This document shows, one piece after another, positions 1 through 13,000 of a DNA stretch of 64,000 nt (position 1 is its first letter; each line of letters opens with the position of its first letter). The translations under genes were made by a program, and so were the position numbers. The DNA is taken from assembly GCF_037975245.1 (NCBI RefSeq), contig NC_092578.1, positions 16,188,821 through 16,252,820 of the forward strand. Direction: 5' to 3'. The notes beneath the pieces were generated by a model. It was not told the origin of the DNA. It searched no databases and saw only the letters and a list, made by a program, of their open reading frames with translations. This stretch comes from Apostichopus japonicus. Taxonomy: Eukaryota; Echinodermata; Holothuroidea; Aspidochirotida; Stichopodidae.

Positions 1-390
1 ACTCTGCTCCAGTTCATAGTATACCAGAGACAGGTATGTGCAACCTATCCCTTTCATAGGGGATACTCTGTCTTCCTTCAGTTCATAGTACACCAGTGAA
101 CTAAGTATATCACACAGGGATACACAACCTTTACAGGGGATATACTCTGCTCCAGTACATAGTACACCAGAGTCAGGTATGTGCAACCTATCCCTTTCAT
201 AGGGGATACTCTGTCTTCCTTCAGTTCATAGTACACCAGTGAACTAAGTATATCACACAGGGATACACAACCTTTATAGGGGATATACTCTGCTCCAGTA
301 CATAGTACACCAGAGTCAGGTATGTGCAACCTATCCCTTTCATACGGGATATACTCACTCTGTCTTCCTTCAGTTCATAATACACCAGCG
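1..390. repeat. 143-bp tandem repeat overlapping WDR24 exon 8 end
   Basis: About 2.7 copies of a 143-bp unit are present. Matching points are the GGATACT of the first copy near 61, of the second near 204 and the corresponding GGAT near 347. Each unit is itself built from two diverged halves of about 70 bp, both containing a form of AGTTCATAGTACACCAG. On the minus strand all copies are nearly stop-free, but 143 is not a multiple of three, so each copy shifts frame; it is unlikely to be one long coding repeat. The copy nearest the gene overlaps the likely splice donor of WDR24 exon 8. The array continues beyond the left edge. Confidence 0.85.
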
Positions 391-3300
391 TACTTTCATA
401 AGCGGGGAAGGAATCGGTGGTGCGGTCCGTCCTACGGAAGAACATCGGGCGTTTAACCGATGTGATGTCGTTCGATATAGAGCCTCTCTGATGGGTATTC
501 TTCCCGGACAGAGCAGATGTGTGGAAGATATCACCATGGAGACTCATGGACAGGCCGACCGGGTTCTGAGAAGGTAACATAAGATCAGCCAAACTTACTT
601 GAGTTGAAAGTTAGAGGTTACAAAATTCAAAAATGGTTTTTTGATTTAGCAAAATTTAAAAAAAAACTAGAAAAAGGGAAGGAAGGAAACTTACTGAAGT
701 CTCTGCTGGTTTCTTGGCATCTTTGAAGACATGTTGGAAGATGTTTCCATCTTTACCAGAGGTAAGAAAGACATTCTGGTCATACCATTCAATACCTGCA
801 ACAACAACAACAATAAAACAGGGTTAAAATGGACAAGCACATCAGAAAGCAAAAAAACTGGGAAGTTTATAAACAAATCTGCAAAGAGTTAAGAACTGCG
901 AGCAATCTTCAAGAAACTGTGACAATTGATTGGTGTCTTTTTCTTATATCACATCACATCATATCACAGTATATCACATCACAGTACATCATATAGAAAC
1001 CACCCACATAAACGTATAAACCCACATCAAACAGCTCAATTTCTAGAATGCACAAGGCACTCCAACATCAAATATTCAATATCAATATATATAAATATCA
1101 AAGTAGGATGTATGAAAAATATGAAATCAATTATTCGATGGCAAAAGATACTAGCGAGAAAGAAGAAAATGCTTACCTACTGTCATTGTACACAAAGCTG
1201 AAGGCAGTGATGGGGATGGAGTCCACAATCACAAAGGCATAATGTCATGGGGATGGGGACGTGGGGGGGGAGGGGTCAATTTAAACAAAGTTAAGTCACC
1301 CTATAAAAACATCTCAAAGAAGCCTACCAAGTAGCCAGTTACACTACAGTCCCCTCAATGCACCTACTTAGTACCCATTACACTTCATTGACCTCTATAA
1401 ACAACATGCCCATTAAAAATGTACCATAAGTAACACTTTCAAAACACTGTAACAGGAACCTGTTTACTTTGAGCAAATTAAAACACTCCTTTTGGTAAAT
1501 GTAAATCTTGCTATTGATGAGAGAACGAACATCTCTCAATGCAAGTTCATACCTGTTGGGGCTTCCTTATGTTCTTCGAATACTGCAAATGGTACATAAG
1601 GCCTCCTTACGTCCCAAACAGACACTGCATTGTCGTCCACCTGAGAGCAGCTAGCGATATGGTACTTCCTCTGAGGGCGCCATTTCACTTTACGGACCGA
1701 CTGGATGTGGTACAGTGTGTAGTCTATGCGTAACCGCCATTCGTGGGATTCCCAGTGCCATATCTACATGTTAATAGATTGTATGGTACAGGTAAGGTAA
1801 AACTGTGGGGTATGGGGGGATGCCGAGTTCTTATTGAAAAAGAAGCATTATGATTTGTGATTAGTAGGGAGAGCTTATTGTAATATTTTGTGGAACGGAA
1901 TAAATGAAAGTTACTTTATCACAAACCTTTCATTATAATCCTTACAAAATACCCCTTCCACCTACCCCTAAATCCATGTAAAATTCATCATATTTCCCCA
2001 AACATGCTAGAAAGAACAGGAATAGTCGGCTATGTTCATACTTTAACCGCCTCCCTAATAATCATCATAACTTAACCTTTTTTCAATCATTTCCCAAAAA
2101 TTTTGAGTGGAAACTATAGGAAAGTCATTTTTAAAGTTGTAGAACTTGTAAAGTTGGAGTCAATGCTGATGGAATTTTGAAGTTTACCTTGATAGTCTTA
2201 TCTCTCCCGGAAGTTGCCAGCCACTGCCTCTCATCTGGATGCCAGTCCAGGCTGAAGACAATCTCTTGATGAACCAACTCTTGCAACAGGACTCGGTCGC
2301 TACGACGGTAGTCCCAGAACTGTTTTGAAAAATACATATATTTTGTTAATAAAATGTTTATTAAATCTCAATCCATCTGCAAGTTTGTTGTTAAAGTGAT
2401 ATTCCAGTGGCCTATGTTGCTCGTTGTTAAAAGAATAATTGTGAGAGCTTTTCTACACCACTAAAAGAAATAACATCCTGATTTCTGGATACAAATACAG
2501 ATTTTTTATTTTTTATTTTGAGGAAAGTTTAGGTATATTCTGGCAACAGCAAAGGTAAGTGTTTTCATATGTTAATGCATCCAATTTTGAAGAGGAAAAT
2601 GACATTGTAACGAAAATCATGAAACAAGTTTGTCAGTGTGTGTGACTATCACATCACACCTATTTGCTTCAAGTTCAGTTAAGGTAGAAAGTGTAACAAT
2701 TTCAAATATCAATACTTCATTTATAATTGGTTGCAAATTCCCCTATGATGTTTAGTATATATTTTTCTTTCATTTTAATAGTCAAAAGAAACATTCCCCC
2801 GAAGTATCCTTTATGTATACACTTAAGGAGTGTTAGCTCAGTGGTTAACGCCAGTGCCTTTCAATCATGAGGTCCCGAGTTCGAGTCACTCCAAGATAAA
2901 TGTATGTTGTCCAGTTACAGAGTTGTTCACAATTGAAAATTCATAATCATGGAGATTAAATATGAATCTAAGTGACTGACTTCGGTCAGCTTGCGGCTTT
3001 GATAAGCCATGATGATGGCTTCTTGGCGAGTTCCTGCTAAAATACATACATACATGTATACCCACTGACCTGGACATATCCGTTATCGGTAGCTGCAGCA
3101 AACATGAACAATTGATGAGGGTTGAACTGTATGTCACGAATACTACCAGAAGAGCTGCCATTGGCCGGAAACGTCATGTCACATTTCTCATTTCGGATAT
3201 CCTGTCGAGACAGACGATGACATTTTTTATTCCAAGTTATGTTTACATAAACTCTGCAAATTGTCTCGCTATAAGGATGTGTGTAATCATATTTGAAATC

Positions 3301-5568
3301 TATATCGGTCACACAACAAGAATCTTGACACAAAACACATCTTTTGAAAGGTAACAATCCTTCCAAAAAGTTTAATTTTTCGACTTACAAAATATTTGAT
3401 AGCACCTCCACTGGAGCCACTTAGTAGCATGTACCACTCGCTTGGATGAAAGCAAACTTTGTTGACAGTTCTTTTGTTATCGGTGAAAACCCTGTCCATT
3501 TTGTTACCCCTCTGAATGTTGAGGTTCCAAGTGACAACCGCACCGTTCGTAGCCCCTGTAGCGAGGAGCTCATCTGGAAACGAGCAAATAGTCAGAAAAT
3601 ATGTCACATTTATGCCAAATAATGTCGAGTGTTATAAGAGATTTTCTGTCTGGATTACATATTCAAGTATTTGAGCCAAGCATGCTAAATATTCAATGTC
3701 TCATACTTTATATCTGTATCGACAAATATCAAGACGAGAATCTTTCCCATAGCTCATGAATCACTCGATTAAAAATTAGCCATTAAAATTTCAGGTGAGC
3801 CATGTTTTCATTTATCCTTGTAGACCCATTAAATAACCACAATAGTGGGTGTTTGAGGCAACCAATTTGCCTAATTTCTGCAAAATTTATGATCATTCAC
3901 AAGAAAATATCCTTAAGTCATATCTGAATTAAAAAACACAGAATTACAAATTTTGCATCGCATAATGTCATATGGAGAAATTTAAAGTAGATACAGATTC
4001 TCTATGTGATGGTGTTTGAATGTAGGTCTGTGATAAAGTGGGTTGAACAATCCCTTTGTTTTCACAGAATTCCTGTCAAATAGGTTTCTATACTTTTACT
4101 TAATATTCTAATGGAGTTTTTGTAATAAGCATTATGAACACTTTTGGGGAAATTTGAAACTGAAAAATATAAAATCATACCAAGGAACCAAAGTGGTTCA
4201 TAATCAAGAAAAATAATTGATATCTAAGTTAATAATCAGTCCAGTTGTGTTACAATATCACAGTACAATACTTATGTCATGGATTTCATTACAAAGGAAA
4301 TGTAACTTTTTATGAAAGGGATTAATTTATATAGCAACTCATAGTAATATAATATTTTCAATCTTAAAATGTTATGTAAAACAGCCAGTTATGCCAGCAT
4401 TGCTGTTGCATAAAAAGGTCTTAACACACATTCATGGTATAGTTGTTGTACAATTAATCATAATGGACATTGGCAGAAAATGTGGATATAATTTCAACTT
4501 AACTGGGCAAAGGAATCAACAGTTGTGCAAGTTGCTCAACAAAAATTTGAAGAAACTTCATCAATCAATCCATCCACAGAAATTATTGTTTGTTTTTTAT
4601 TTGATTTAGTTAGCTCAAATGGCATTGACGTTAATCAATTTAAGTGTTACAATGGGGATAACCCATTCAATGTAAATCCAAGTGTCTTCCCATAGGTACT
4701 AACGACTGACAGCCAGTTTATCATCAACCTTCAAAATATTTCTACAAAACAAGTCATACCTTTGACAGGATTCCACACAACATCATTGCAACTATAGTTC
4801 AGATTGATACGTCCGACTCTCAGATCCTGTTGCTCGCGAAAAGAGCCCTCTTCGATGCTATAAACTTTGAACACTAAAAGAGATTAAGGAAAGATTATAG
4901 TCAAGTAAAGCATCAGTTAAGCATCAGGTTAACTCAAAGCCCACCTTCCACAACTTGCTTTTGAAAGCTAGTATACCACTGATTATTATTTTTTTTGTTG
5001 AGGGGGAAAAGGCAAATGACTGTGTTGCACTTCAAAACAAGACTTACAACCCACAGAATCAGGATGGAGAGAATAATAAAATTAACAACACTACCATTGA
5101 TCATTCTGATTGCCCCTTAAAATTAAACATAAAAGTGACCCCAAAAAAAAAAGAGAATACAACAACATTCATTGAAGATCAAACACTTGCTTGTTTCCAA
5201 AATATCTTGCTAGACATTTCAATCTACTAGCAAATTTGATATCTTATTAAGATCTTTATGTAAAGACAAAACTTAAGACCATTTATAATTTTTTTTTAAT
5301 TTACTATTTAATTTAGTGGTTGATTGAGCTGATCGTTAGATGACTGTAAATGGTACTTTCATATGTCCAGCAAGAAAATTTGTTATATTTAAAACCACTG
5401 TACTGAAATCATCCCTGTGATGTTTAATCCAACACCTAGTCTAGTCTAGCTAGTGTGCATGCCAGAGTGAAGCTCACCCAATCTGCCAGCTGCAGCCACC
5501 AGAGTCTTATCCCTGTTAGTAGAGATGGCGTTGATACCACTATCTACTTGAACACTCGTCGTTGTCAT
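359..5568 (-). CDS. WDR24: WDR24, GATOR2 subunit, N-terminal beta-propeller (3' part outside window)
   Basis: WDR24 is a subunit of GATOR2, which activates mTORC1 at the lysosome by opposing GATOR1 when amino acids are present. Eight coding exons are visible on the minus strand: 5478-5568, 4760-4873, 3389-3573, 3070-3201, 2188-2319, 1553-1763, 695-795 and about 359-565. All junctions are GT-AG and the phases close, giving about 391 residues; family members are near 790, so the acidic linker and C-terminal zinc/RING region must lie before base 1. Diagnostic stretches are [55 protein letters not shown] and [26 protein letters not shown], typical WD40 strands of this family. The start is the ATG at 5568 in an ACCATGA context with an in-frame stop just upstream. 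The end of exon 8 is uncertain (donor at 353-358, or alternatively 388-393) because it runs into a tandem repeat. Confidence 0.9.
2821..3053 (+). mobile_element. tRNA-derived SINE in WDR24 intron 4
   Basis: The head at 2827-2892 looks like a tRNA gene: the start GGAGTG pairs with CACTCC at its end, there is an A-box-like TTAGCTCAGTGGTTAACGC, and a B-box-like GAGTTCGAGTC. The anticodon arm is degenerate, so this is not a working tRNA gene. A tRNA-unrelated body follows and ends in short ATAC repeats. The 8-bp word ATGTATAC occurs on both sides (2813-2820 and 3054-3061) and may be the target-site duplication. The element is antisense to WDR24 and ends only a few bases from the exon 4 splice donor. 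Confidence 0.8.
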
Positions 5569-7013
5569 GGTGATTTAAAAGTGTCAGACACTGAAATGAA
5601 ATCAAATTCACAACTTAGACTTATACATAGTGCACTGAAATCAAAATATACCCTGGTTGGTAGGAATGTGAGGAAAAAAATCCATACTAAATAAACTTCA
5701 AATGAACTTACTTCCTGTAGGTTCTTGTCAGCATGTGAAGTGACTATTTTTTATGCATGTCAATCATTTTAAACATATTAAAGCCTACAGTTTTGTTATC
5801 ATTTTATATTCACCTAGCCATGAAATGAGACAAGACTCAAAAGAATTAAAGAAAAATGCACAATACTTACTGCTTTCAAGTTAAACCATTCTTTTTTTAA
5901 ACTGCAGAGTGAACTAATTCCCTGAAATTCAGTTTTCTGTTTTCTGTACTATACTTTCCTAACAGAAAATGTGTAGTATTTACCACAAAACCCAGCTACT
6001 GTATACAGGCAAGATAGTCAGGTAAATATACACCATCACCATGCCAATCTTCTGTAGACTATTATACTATTTTATACTAATAAGTACTATTTGTAATACA
6101 AGCGGGACTTTTATTTTCCCAACAATCGGCAAAGTAAGCTCTAATTGAGTACTACCCCCCCCCCCCAACCAACCAAAAAAATATTAATAAGTACTAGCCT
6201 ATCACCACCATTCCTTTTCCTACAATCAGTTTCATGCCTCCTACCATTAAGCATATGGCATTGAATGTGTAACTTTGCATAACAAATGCAATTATACTAA
6301 TTATACCTTAGGCCTAGGCCCCTAGGCCTTGGTCTAATTCTCAAGTTACGCTAGGTCTGATTATGAATCCATGGGTTAGTAAAACAATCGTTTTTCCACT
6401 AAGCCTGTGTCTCTTTATAACAGACTTGGATAAGCCTAGTTTAATCTTCTTAATGATATAGGTATGATACAATTGAAAATACGTTTGGAACTTGTGCTTG
6501 TAGATAGGCTAACTTCCTATCAGGCTAGTCCTTGTATCAAACAGTGTGAAGGAAAGAATTTCGCAAAACTGGACCAAACATCAAAGACAACGGTGAGTCC
6601 TTTCACGGAGTTACACACGTATTATTAGCAAGACAAGAGCTTCAAACAAAACGTGCATTGGAACAACTTCCTAGAAGGAATACAATACAAGTTCTCAGAG
6701 TTTCTACATATTATCTGCAAATGATATTACCTTCTTGCACTCATTATTTTCATAACTTTTTGAAGTACAGGTTTTCGGCTGAAGTACAAGTTGATGCTGT
6801 AGGATTAACTTAGAATATTTCAGTTATTGGAAAAAGGTCAGTCTTGAATTAATCTGTGTAGTTGGGCGCTGTTCAAACTACGTTTCGTATTATTCCTATA
6901 CAATGTCAAGCAACCAAAGTTTGTTACGCAGGATATACTCGATCATTTCTGTGGCTAGTCTACAAAGTTGACGACGGGCATGTCCAACCTGACACATCCA
7001 TTTACAGTCCAAC
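5569..7013. promoter_or_regulatory. Divergent intergenic region between WDR24 and DNAJC1
   Basis: 1.45 kb separates the two start codons, which point away from each other, so both promoters and 5' UTRs must lie here. No convincing TATA box or initiator can be assigned by eye. A poly-C tract (6155-6166) and copies of a short CCTAGGCC-type word near 6310-6330 are present. The assignment as a shared promoter region rests on gene arrangement only. Confidence 0.5.
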
Positions 7014-10000
7014 ATGGCAGTCCTTATGGAGAGCAGACGACAAGTTTCGACAGGCTGTTCTCATTTATTTCGAAATCGCTTAGGCCTTCTTTGTTTACTT
7101 TTAATAAGTTTATTGCAGTTTCAGAGAACTCACGCTTGGGATAACACAGATTTCGAACTGTTTGACTTGGTTGAGGAAGTCCCACAGAATTTTTACGAAC
7201 TCCTTGGGTTGGATCAGGTAGGCTAAGCACAGTTTAGGTTTGCAGTAGCGGATTCACGATAGAGCCTGAGGTTCAATCTCACATGTATATTATTATTTAT
7301 TATAGGCCTAATCCACATTAGGCATATATACGGTCATCAGTGTTTACCCCAATTTAAGCATGTTTAATTTATCAGTAGAATGTGAACACTTTAACCGTTC
7401 AAAGTATTCCAAGATATTGAGCAATTAACTTCCTGATCTGGTCAAATACATTACATTGAGATATTCAGATATGTAGTGGGCCTATGTAAACATTATGCCG
7501 GTAGGCCAACCCCAAAAGTAAAGAAAGTGCTCAACTTCCATGTAACTAGGCATACAGTCAGTATACCAGATTCTACATTGACAGTCTGCCAAGTAAGCAC
7601 TAAAGCTGTTCTCTGACAATTGTGTATGTAGCTCCAACCTAAAATGCTTTTTTACAAATTACAGTTCAATGGGCACGCATTACTATATTTCTATGAACAT
7701 GTAGTATGTCCAACATTGCAGCCCTGGTTCTTGGATAAGAAATCTACTGCATCATTTACATGTTTGTTTTATACCCTAGTCATTACACATTACCATTGGT
7801 AACTTCACAAGTTAATTAACAAAAGTCAGCTAAGACCACTAAGCTTTGAAAATAAAGGTAAGAGAGGCAATGGTAAAGAACAAATCATACACAATGATGT
7901 GTAGTATGAAGTTGAGATAATATTCCTCCTAGATTTTTATAAAACATGGGCAAAATGATGGCATATACCGAATGTGCTAATCACTACGCAACAACTTAAT
8001 GTTTTACCTTTCTTTTGATACATTTTAGAGTGCAACCCAAACTGACATAAGGAGAGCCTACCGCCGTTTGTCACTGCAATATCATCCCGACAAAAACAAA
8101 GAAGAAGGGGCTGAAGAAACATTCAGGAAGGTAATGCAACCATATGAAACAAGAAGACTTTTGTCAGTTTTTTTTTTAGTTAAATGTGAAAGGCCATTCT
8201 CTTAAAGGCATTGAAGACTCGCCCCAAATCGCGTGCTGAGCTTTGATAAAGTTAACTTTCCGTTGCTTGCAAGTGAAGTAATGCAGACAGTATTGAAACG
8301 TGATACCTTGTATCTTTTATAGACCTGAGATGTCCATCCCTGCAATGTACACTGTGTTGTGGGTATTGACCATAGCTGTATGTATTGACTGTACCCTAGT
8401 GTCTAATTACCGACGGTAGCAAGCTGTGTGTGTGTTTTCTGGGATCGATGGTGGTGTCTAACATTTCTGTTACACCTCATTCGAAAATAGGTCAGATTAC
8501 GGGCATGAGACGTTTCTTTGTGCGCGAGTCTTCACACCCTTTAAGGTACCATTGTAAACGAAACATTACTGAACAAACATTTTTGATACATAGTGATGAT
8601 ACCAGTTGCGTTTGTGAAACACATGCTGCGATTTTTAATAAATACAAAATCAATTCCATTAATTACTGCAGGAAGGAACAATCAGTCAAATAATTTCTCA
8701 GAAAATGCTCAGTTATTTCTTTCTTTTCCTTTCCCTTTTTTGTTAAAGTTAGTTGCGGTTGCAGAAGTCTTGAGAGATGAAGACACACGAAAAAGGTTTG
8801 TAACTTTAGGGCAAAATTACAAAAAAGTCAAAGGATACATAATATTTGCCTCTTGTACATCTACATCGGTACTCTGCAATAGACTGGTGTTCATCTGGCA
8901 AAGGATGATTAGTGACATCACCAAGTCATTTGTTGCATATTAAATCTCTGCTAAGTACCTAGATGTTTTCACTTTGAAATTGTCAGCAGACGTTATTGAA
9001 ATCAATTCTGGAGGCAAAGAGTCTGTTATCGTTCTCGAAAAAAAACTATATTTGTAATCATCTGTTTTGAAGCAAGGTTGGATGAAATTAGCTTGATTGA
9101 GTTGTCTAGTTGTACGAGCTGGCTTCTTAATGTAGGATGGGATAGGAATAGCAGTCTTTCCATTAATCGCTGTATGAAGTACAGATAATCTGTTAATTTT
9201 CCTTCTGATATATAATGGTTGCCACTGGAGGTCAGTCATAATCCGAGTAACTGTACCTGGTTCACGTTTGTACTCATTCTTGACGAATCTCGCCCCTTTC
9301 GCTGGACCATTTCACATTTCATTTGTAATATTAGCTATTTGCCTATTTTTATTTATTTGATTTTGCAGTTGAAAAACAGAAATAATTAAAAGATAGAAAA
9401 GCCATTAAATTACAACTGTTTGCATTGTCTCAGCAAGGAAGTCAATTATATTCAACAATACAACATTGACGTAGACAGATCATTGAGAAAACAATATATA
9501 TCAGTGGAATATTTGGTGTGAATACGTCTAGAACAGTTGAATGACATTAACAAATTATTCGTTTGTCAAGTTATTTATAATAAATATAATAAAATTTTCC
9601 TGTTACATTTTCATATTTTCTAGATATGATGATATTCTTATCCACGGTTTACCTGACTGGAGGCAGCCAGTCTTTTACTATCGAAGGGTCCGTAAGATGG
9701 GACTGTTGGAAGCAGGGACCCTCCTTTCCATTATCTTGACCGTTGGTCATTATATAGTAATGTGGTCAATGTACTGGGAGAGAAAGTTTGAATTGGTAAG
9801 TTAGAAGAGGGAAATATGTACCATTTTCTCGCCCCCCCCCTCCCTGGTTCCTTCTGCTCTCTCCCTTGATTTCCTATCGATTGCCTTGTGTTGTTTCTTA
9901 AAGAATGATCCACGATTGATTGACTGCAAGCATCGTGGTGAAATTAGCATTCATTTTCTGCATGATGATTTTGCGATTTGTTCATTTGAAGCCAATATGG

Positions 10001-13000
10001 TTTTTACAGTTGACTTGTGGTACAAGAGAGTAAACTTTAAGGCATGATGGGCGATACCATAGATGAAAATTTACCAAATAAAACATTTATTATTCCTACC
10101 AGAATTTTAAGTATGAATATACCATATTCACCTGAAATTATTAGTTTAAGATAATTTGCAAATCTTGCATAATTCATGGTTGACACAATAGAAATGAAAA
10201 ATTAAGCAAAACACTTTTGATCAAAACACCTTCTTTGACATGCATGGCTGTTGCTTCCAGTTCACATTTGGGGTAATAACTTAAAACTATAAATATCTTG
10301 AAATAGAAAGGTAGAAATTTGATGGCTAATTTCACTAAGCTATTTTCATAATGTTTCTCTTATATATCTGTCAAAAGGTACAAATTAACCTGTAACATAA
10401 TCCTTTATCAGACTCTTTTTTTCAATTCCTTGAAGACATGCAAATGACAAAGAAACAATATGTTTGTGGATGAAAGCCTTCCAACATTTTATTTTTTAAT
10501 TTTTTTTTAGCATGGATCGCTTATGCAGGTGCATTTCCAATCTGTCACAATAATTTCATCTACTTTCCACGAACCTAATTTTATACTTTATGCCTTTATG
10601 AGAAAGAGAAATAATTATTGTTGTATTCATAGTTTATACTCTGCTTTACTTCCTAATCAGGAATCACTAATCAAGCCCAAAAAGGAGAAAAGGAATAAGA
10701 AAGTCTCGAAACTGTCCGATGATCCTAAACCCGATGCATATGCGATGCTAGAGGACCAATCATTTCTCCCAAAACCTCAAATCACCGACAGTCTCCCATT
10801 TAAGTGCTACAGATTGTCGAAAGCGAGCGTTTTCTTGCTGGTCGTGTTAGTCAAGAATCTTCTCGGGACCGTCAAGGAAAAAATGGAGGAAAAACCGGAG
10901 GAGGAGTTAGTCCCGTCCAGCGAGAGCGAAGAGGAAGAAGAGGCTGATCGTAAACCGAGAGTGAGACAGAAGTTTAATCCCGCTCTTTACGAGTACGACC
11001 GTAACGTGTCGTTGGATCATCTGGATGCATTGAAAGTCGTCCCGGAGGAGATTAGAAACAGACAAGAATCGTCGGCACCTAAAGAGAACAAGGTACAGTC
11101 GGATGCAGTTCCTTGTTTGGTGAAACGTTTTATCGATTTTTACGATTTTGCAGCAGGGATGATGGTAAAGTTTGAATTTTGAATTTTTGAATTTACAGAA
11201 TGACATCTGGACACAAGAGGAAGTCAAACTACTCATCAAATCTATCGCCAAATACCCCGGAGGAACAACAGACAGGTGGGACAAGATAGCGGCCGAAGTG
11301 GACAGACCAGTCAATGTGGTAAGAAAAATTAGACAGATTGTGTATAAAGACAGGAAGTGGTTAGACTAGTCACATACCGTAATAAGTATCTACCCCTTCC
11401 CCCTCCCCTCCCCCTCAAAAGAAAAGACACAGCTGGAGTTTGAGTAGACTGCTGGATTGGTCAATACTAAAAGATTAGTAGACAGATGGGATGGAAGATT
11501 AAGGTGGTGACTGAATGGGGTAAAAAATACTCTGCTATAAGAAACACAGGTGGGGAATACAACTTAAGTATGTAAACCAGTCACTGAGATAACAGCAATA
11601 GACATATGGGAAGCCAATAGAAACAGCCTTTATTATTATGGCATTAGTTGGAATTGTCTGTAAAAACTTCTTGAAATAATATTCAAAATTTAGTAATATT
11701 TAATAACGATAAATCTCGCATAACATCAACAGAAAGGCCTTGATAGAGTTGAATGGAGCAAGGGAACAGCAACTGAGAATGTAAAACATGTGGCGAACAA
11801 ATTTACTATAAGAGAAATAGTCAAACAGATAATCAGATAATAAAAGTTAAAAAAAGGGTTGATATTACCCTGGCAAAGAAAAAAAATAATTTCTGTACAG
11901 TTTAATGCATTGATACTCTTTCCTAAGTTGTACATTTCTTCTCTCCAGGTTACAAGGAAAGCCAAAGAAATAAAAACAAAAGGCTATGCTACCGCTGTGG
12001 ATGCCAGTATACAAGGTTTGTTTGTACACTATAAATCTATCATGATTAGAGTTGTAATGGGGACATCCACATATGATGTAATAACTGCTTACTTTGTTAA
12101 CCTGACCATCACCTCAAGTATCTGTTTTGTTTATTTGCTTGTGGTTGATTGTAAATTAATAGATTTAGAAGTATATTAGTGTTAAGATGGAAATGTCCAA
12201 GATAAGTTCTTCTGCAAAGAAACAAAGGCATAAGGTAAAATGAGAGGGGATAAAAATGGTCCATGTTATGGAACTTATGGGAAGACTGTAGACTTCTGTG
12301 TAGCTACTGTCATTGATAAAAGAGAGGGGATAGGCCGATAGGATCCATTTCATCTCCAATGCACCAACATATGTATGTAAGACAATGGGATCCCATGGAG
12401 GTAAAAAACAAAACTTCTATTATGAAATCAGGGTATCGTCAGTTATAAGAGTTAATTTGGGCAGACTGGGTAGGTCACAGTTAACATGTGCTAACATATA
12501 TACATAGTACATTAGGATATCATGGGCACCCCAAAACAATATTTCCATTGTTATTTTATTATTTTATGATAGATGACTAACATCATGTTGTAAGCTGCTG
12601 AGGATTAACATGATATGTTAGGACTTGTCCATCTTGATAATGGAATATTTTACATGGCTTTGTATTAAAGCACTGGGATGTCATAAATAACAATACTTCC
12701 ATTGTTCTATTGTGATAGAAGGCTACCATCATGTTGTAAGCTGGTGAGGTTGGCATGTAAATGTTAGGACTTGTCAATCTTGATAATAGAAACTTTTACA
12801 TGGCTTTGTCACACACTGGGATGCGATAAATAAAAATTTAAAATAGCTTCATTCTTATTTTGTGATAGAAGACTACTATCCTGTATTGATTTATGCTGAC
12901 AAATTACATCAGGATTTGTCTATGCTGATAATGGAAAGTTACACACACTTTTGTACTGCTGCTTCACTTTACTATGCAATTTTAATGCAGTCTTGAAATA

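Noticed and set aside
1160-1260. A minus-strand segment reading [20 protein letters not shown] followed by a GTAAGC donor, resembling an extra WDR24 exon
   Set aside because: No acceptor AG lies in front of it, and WDR24 exons 6 and 7 already join in phase with continuous family similarity ([15 protein letters not shown]).
2827-2892. A functional tRNA gene
   Set aside because: The anticodon arm and part of the D arm do not fold properly, and the sequence continues into a SINE body with a simple-repeat tail.
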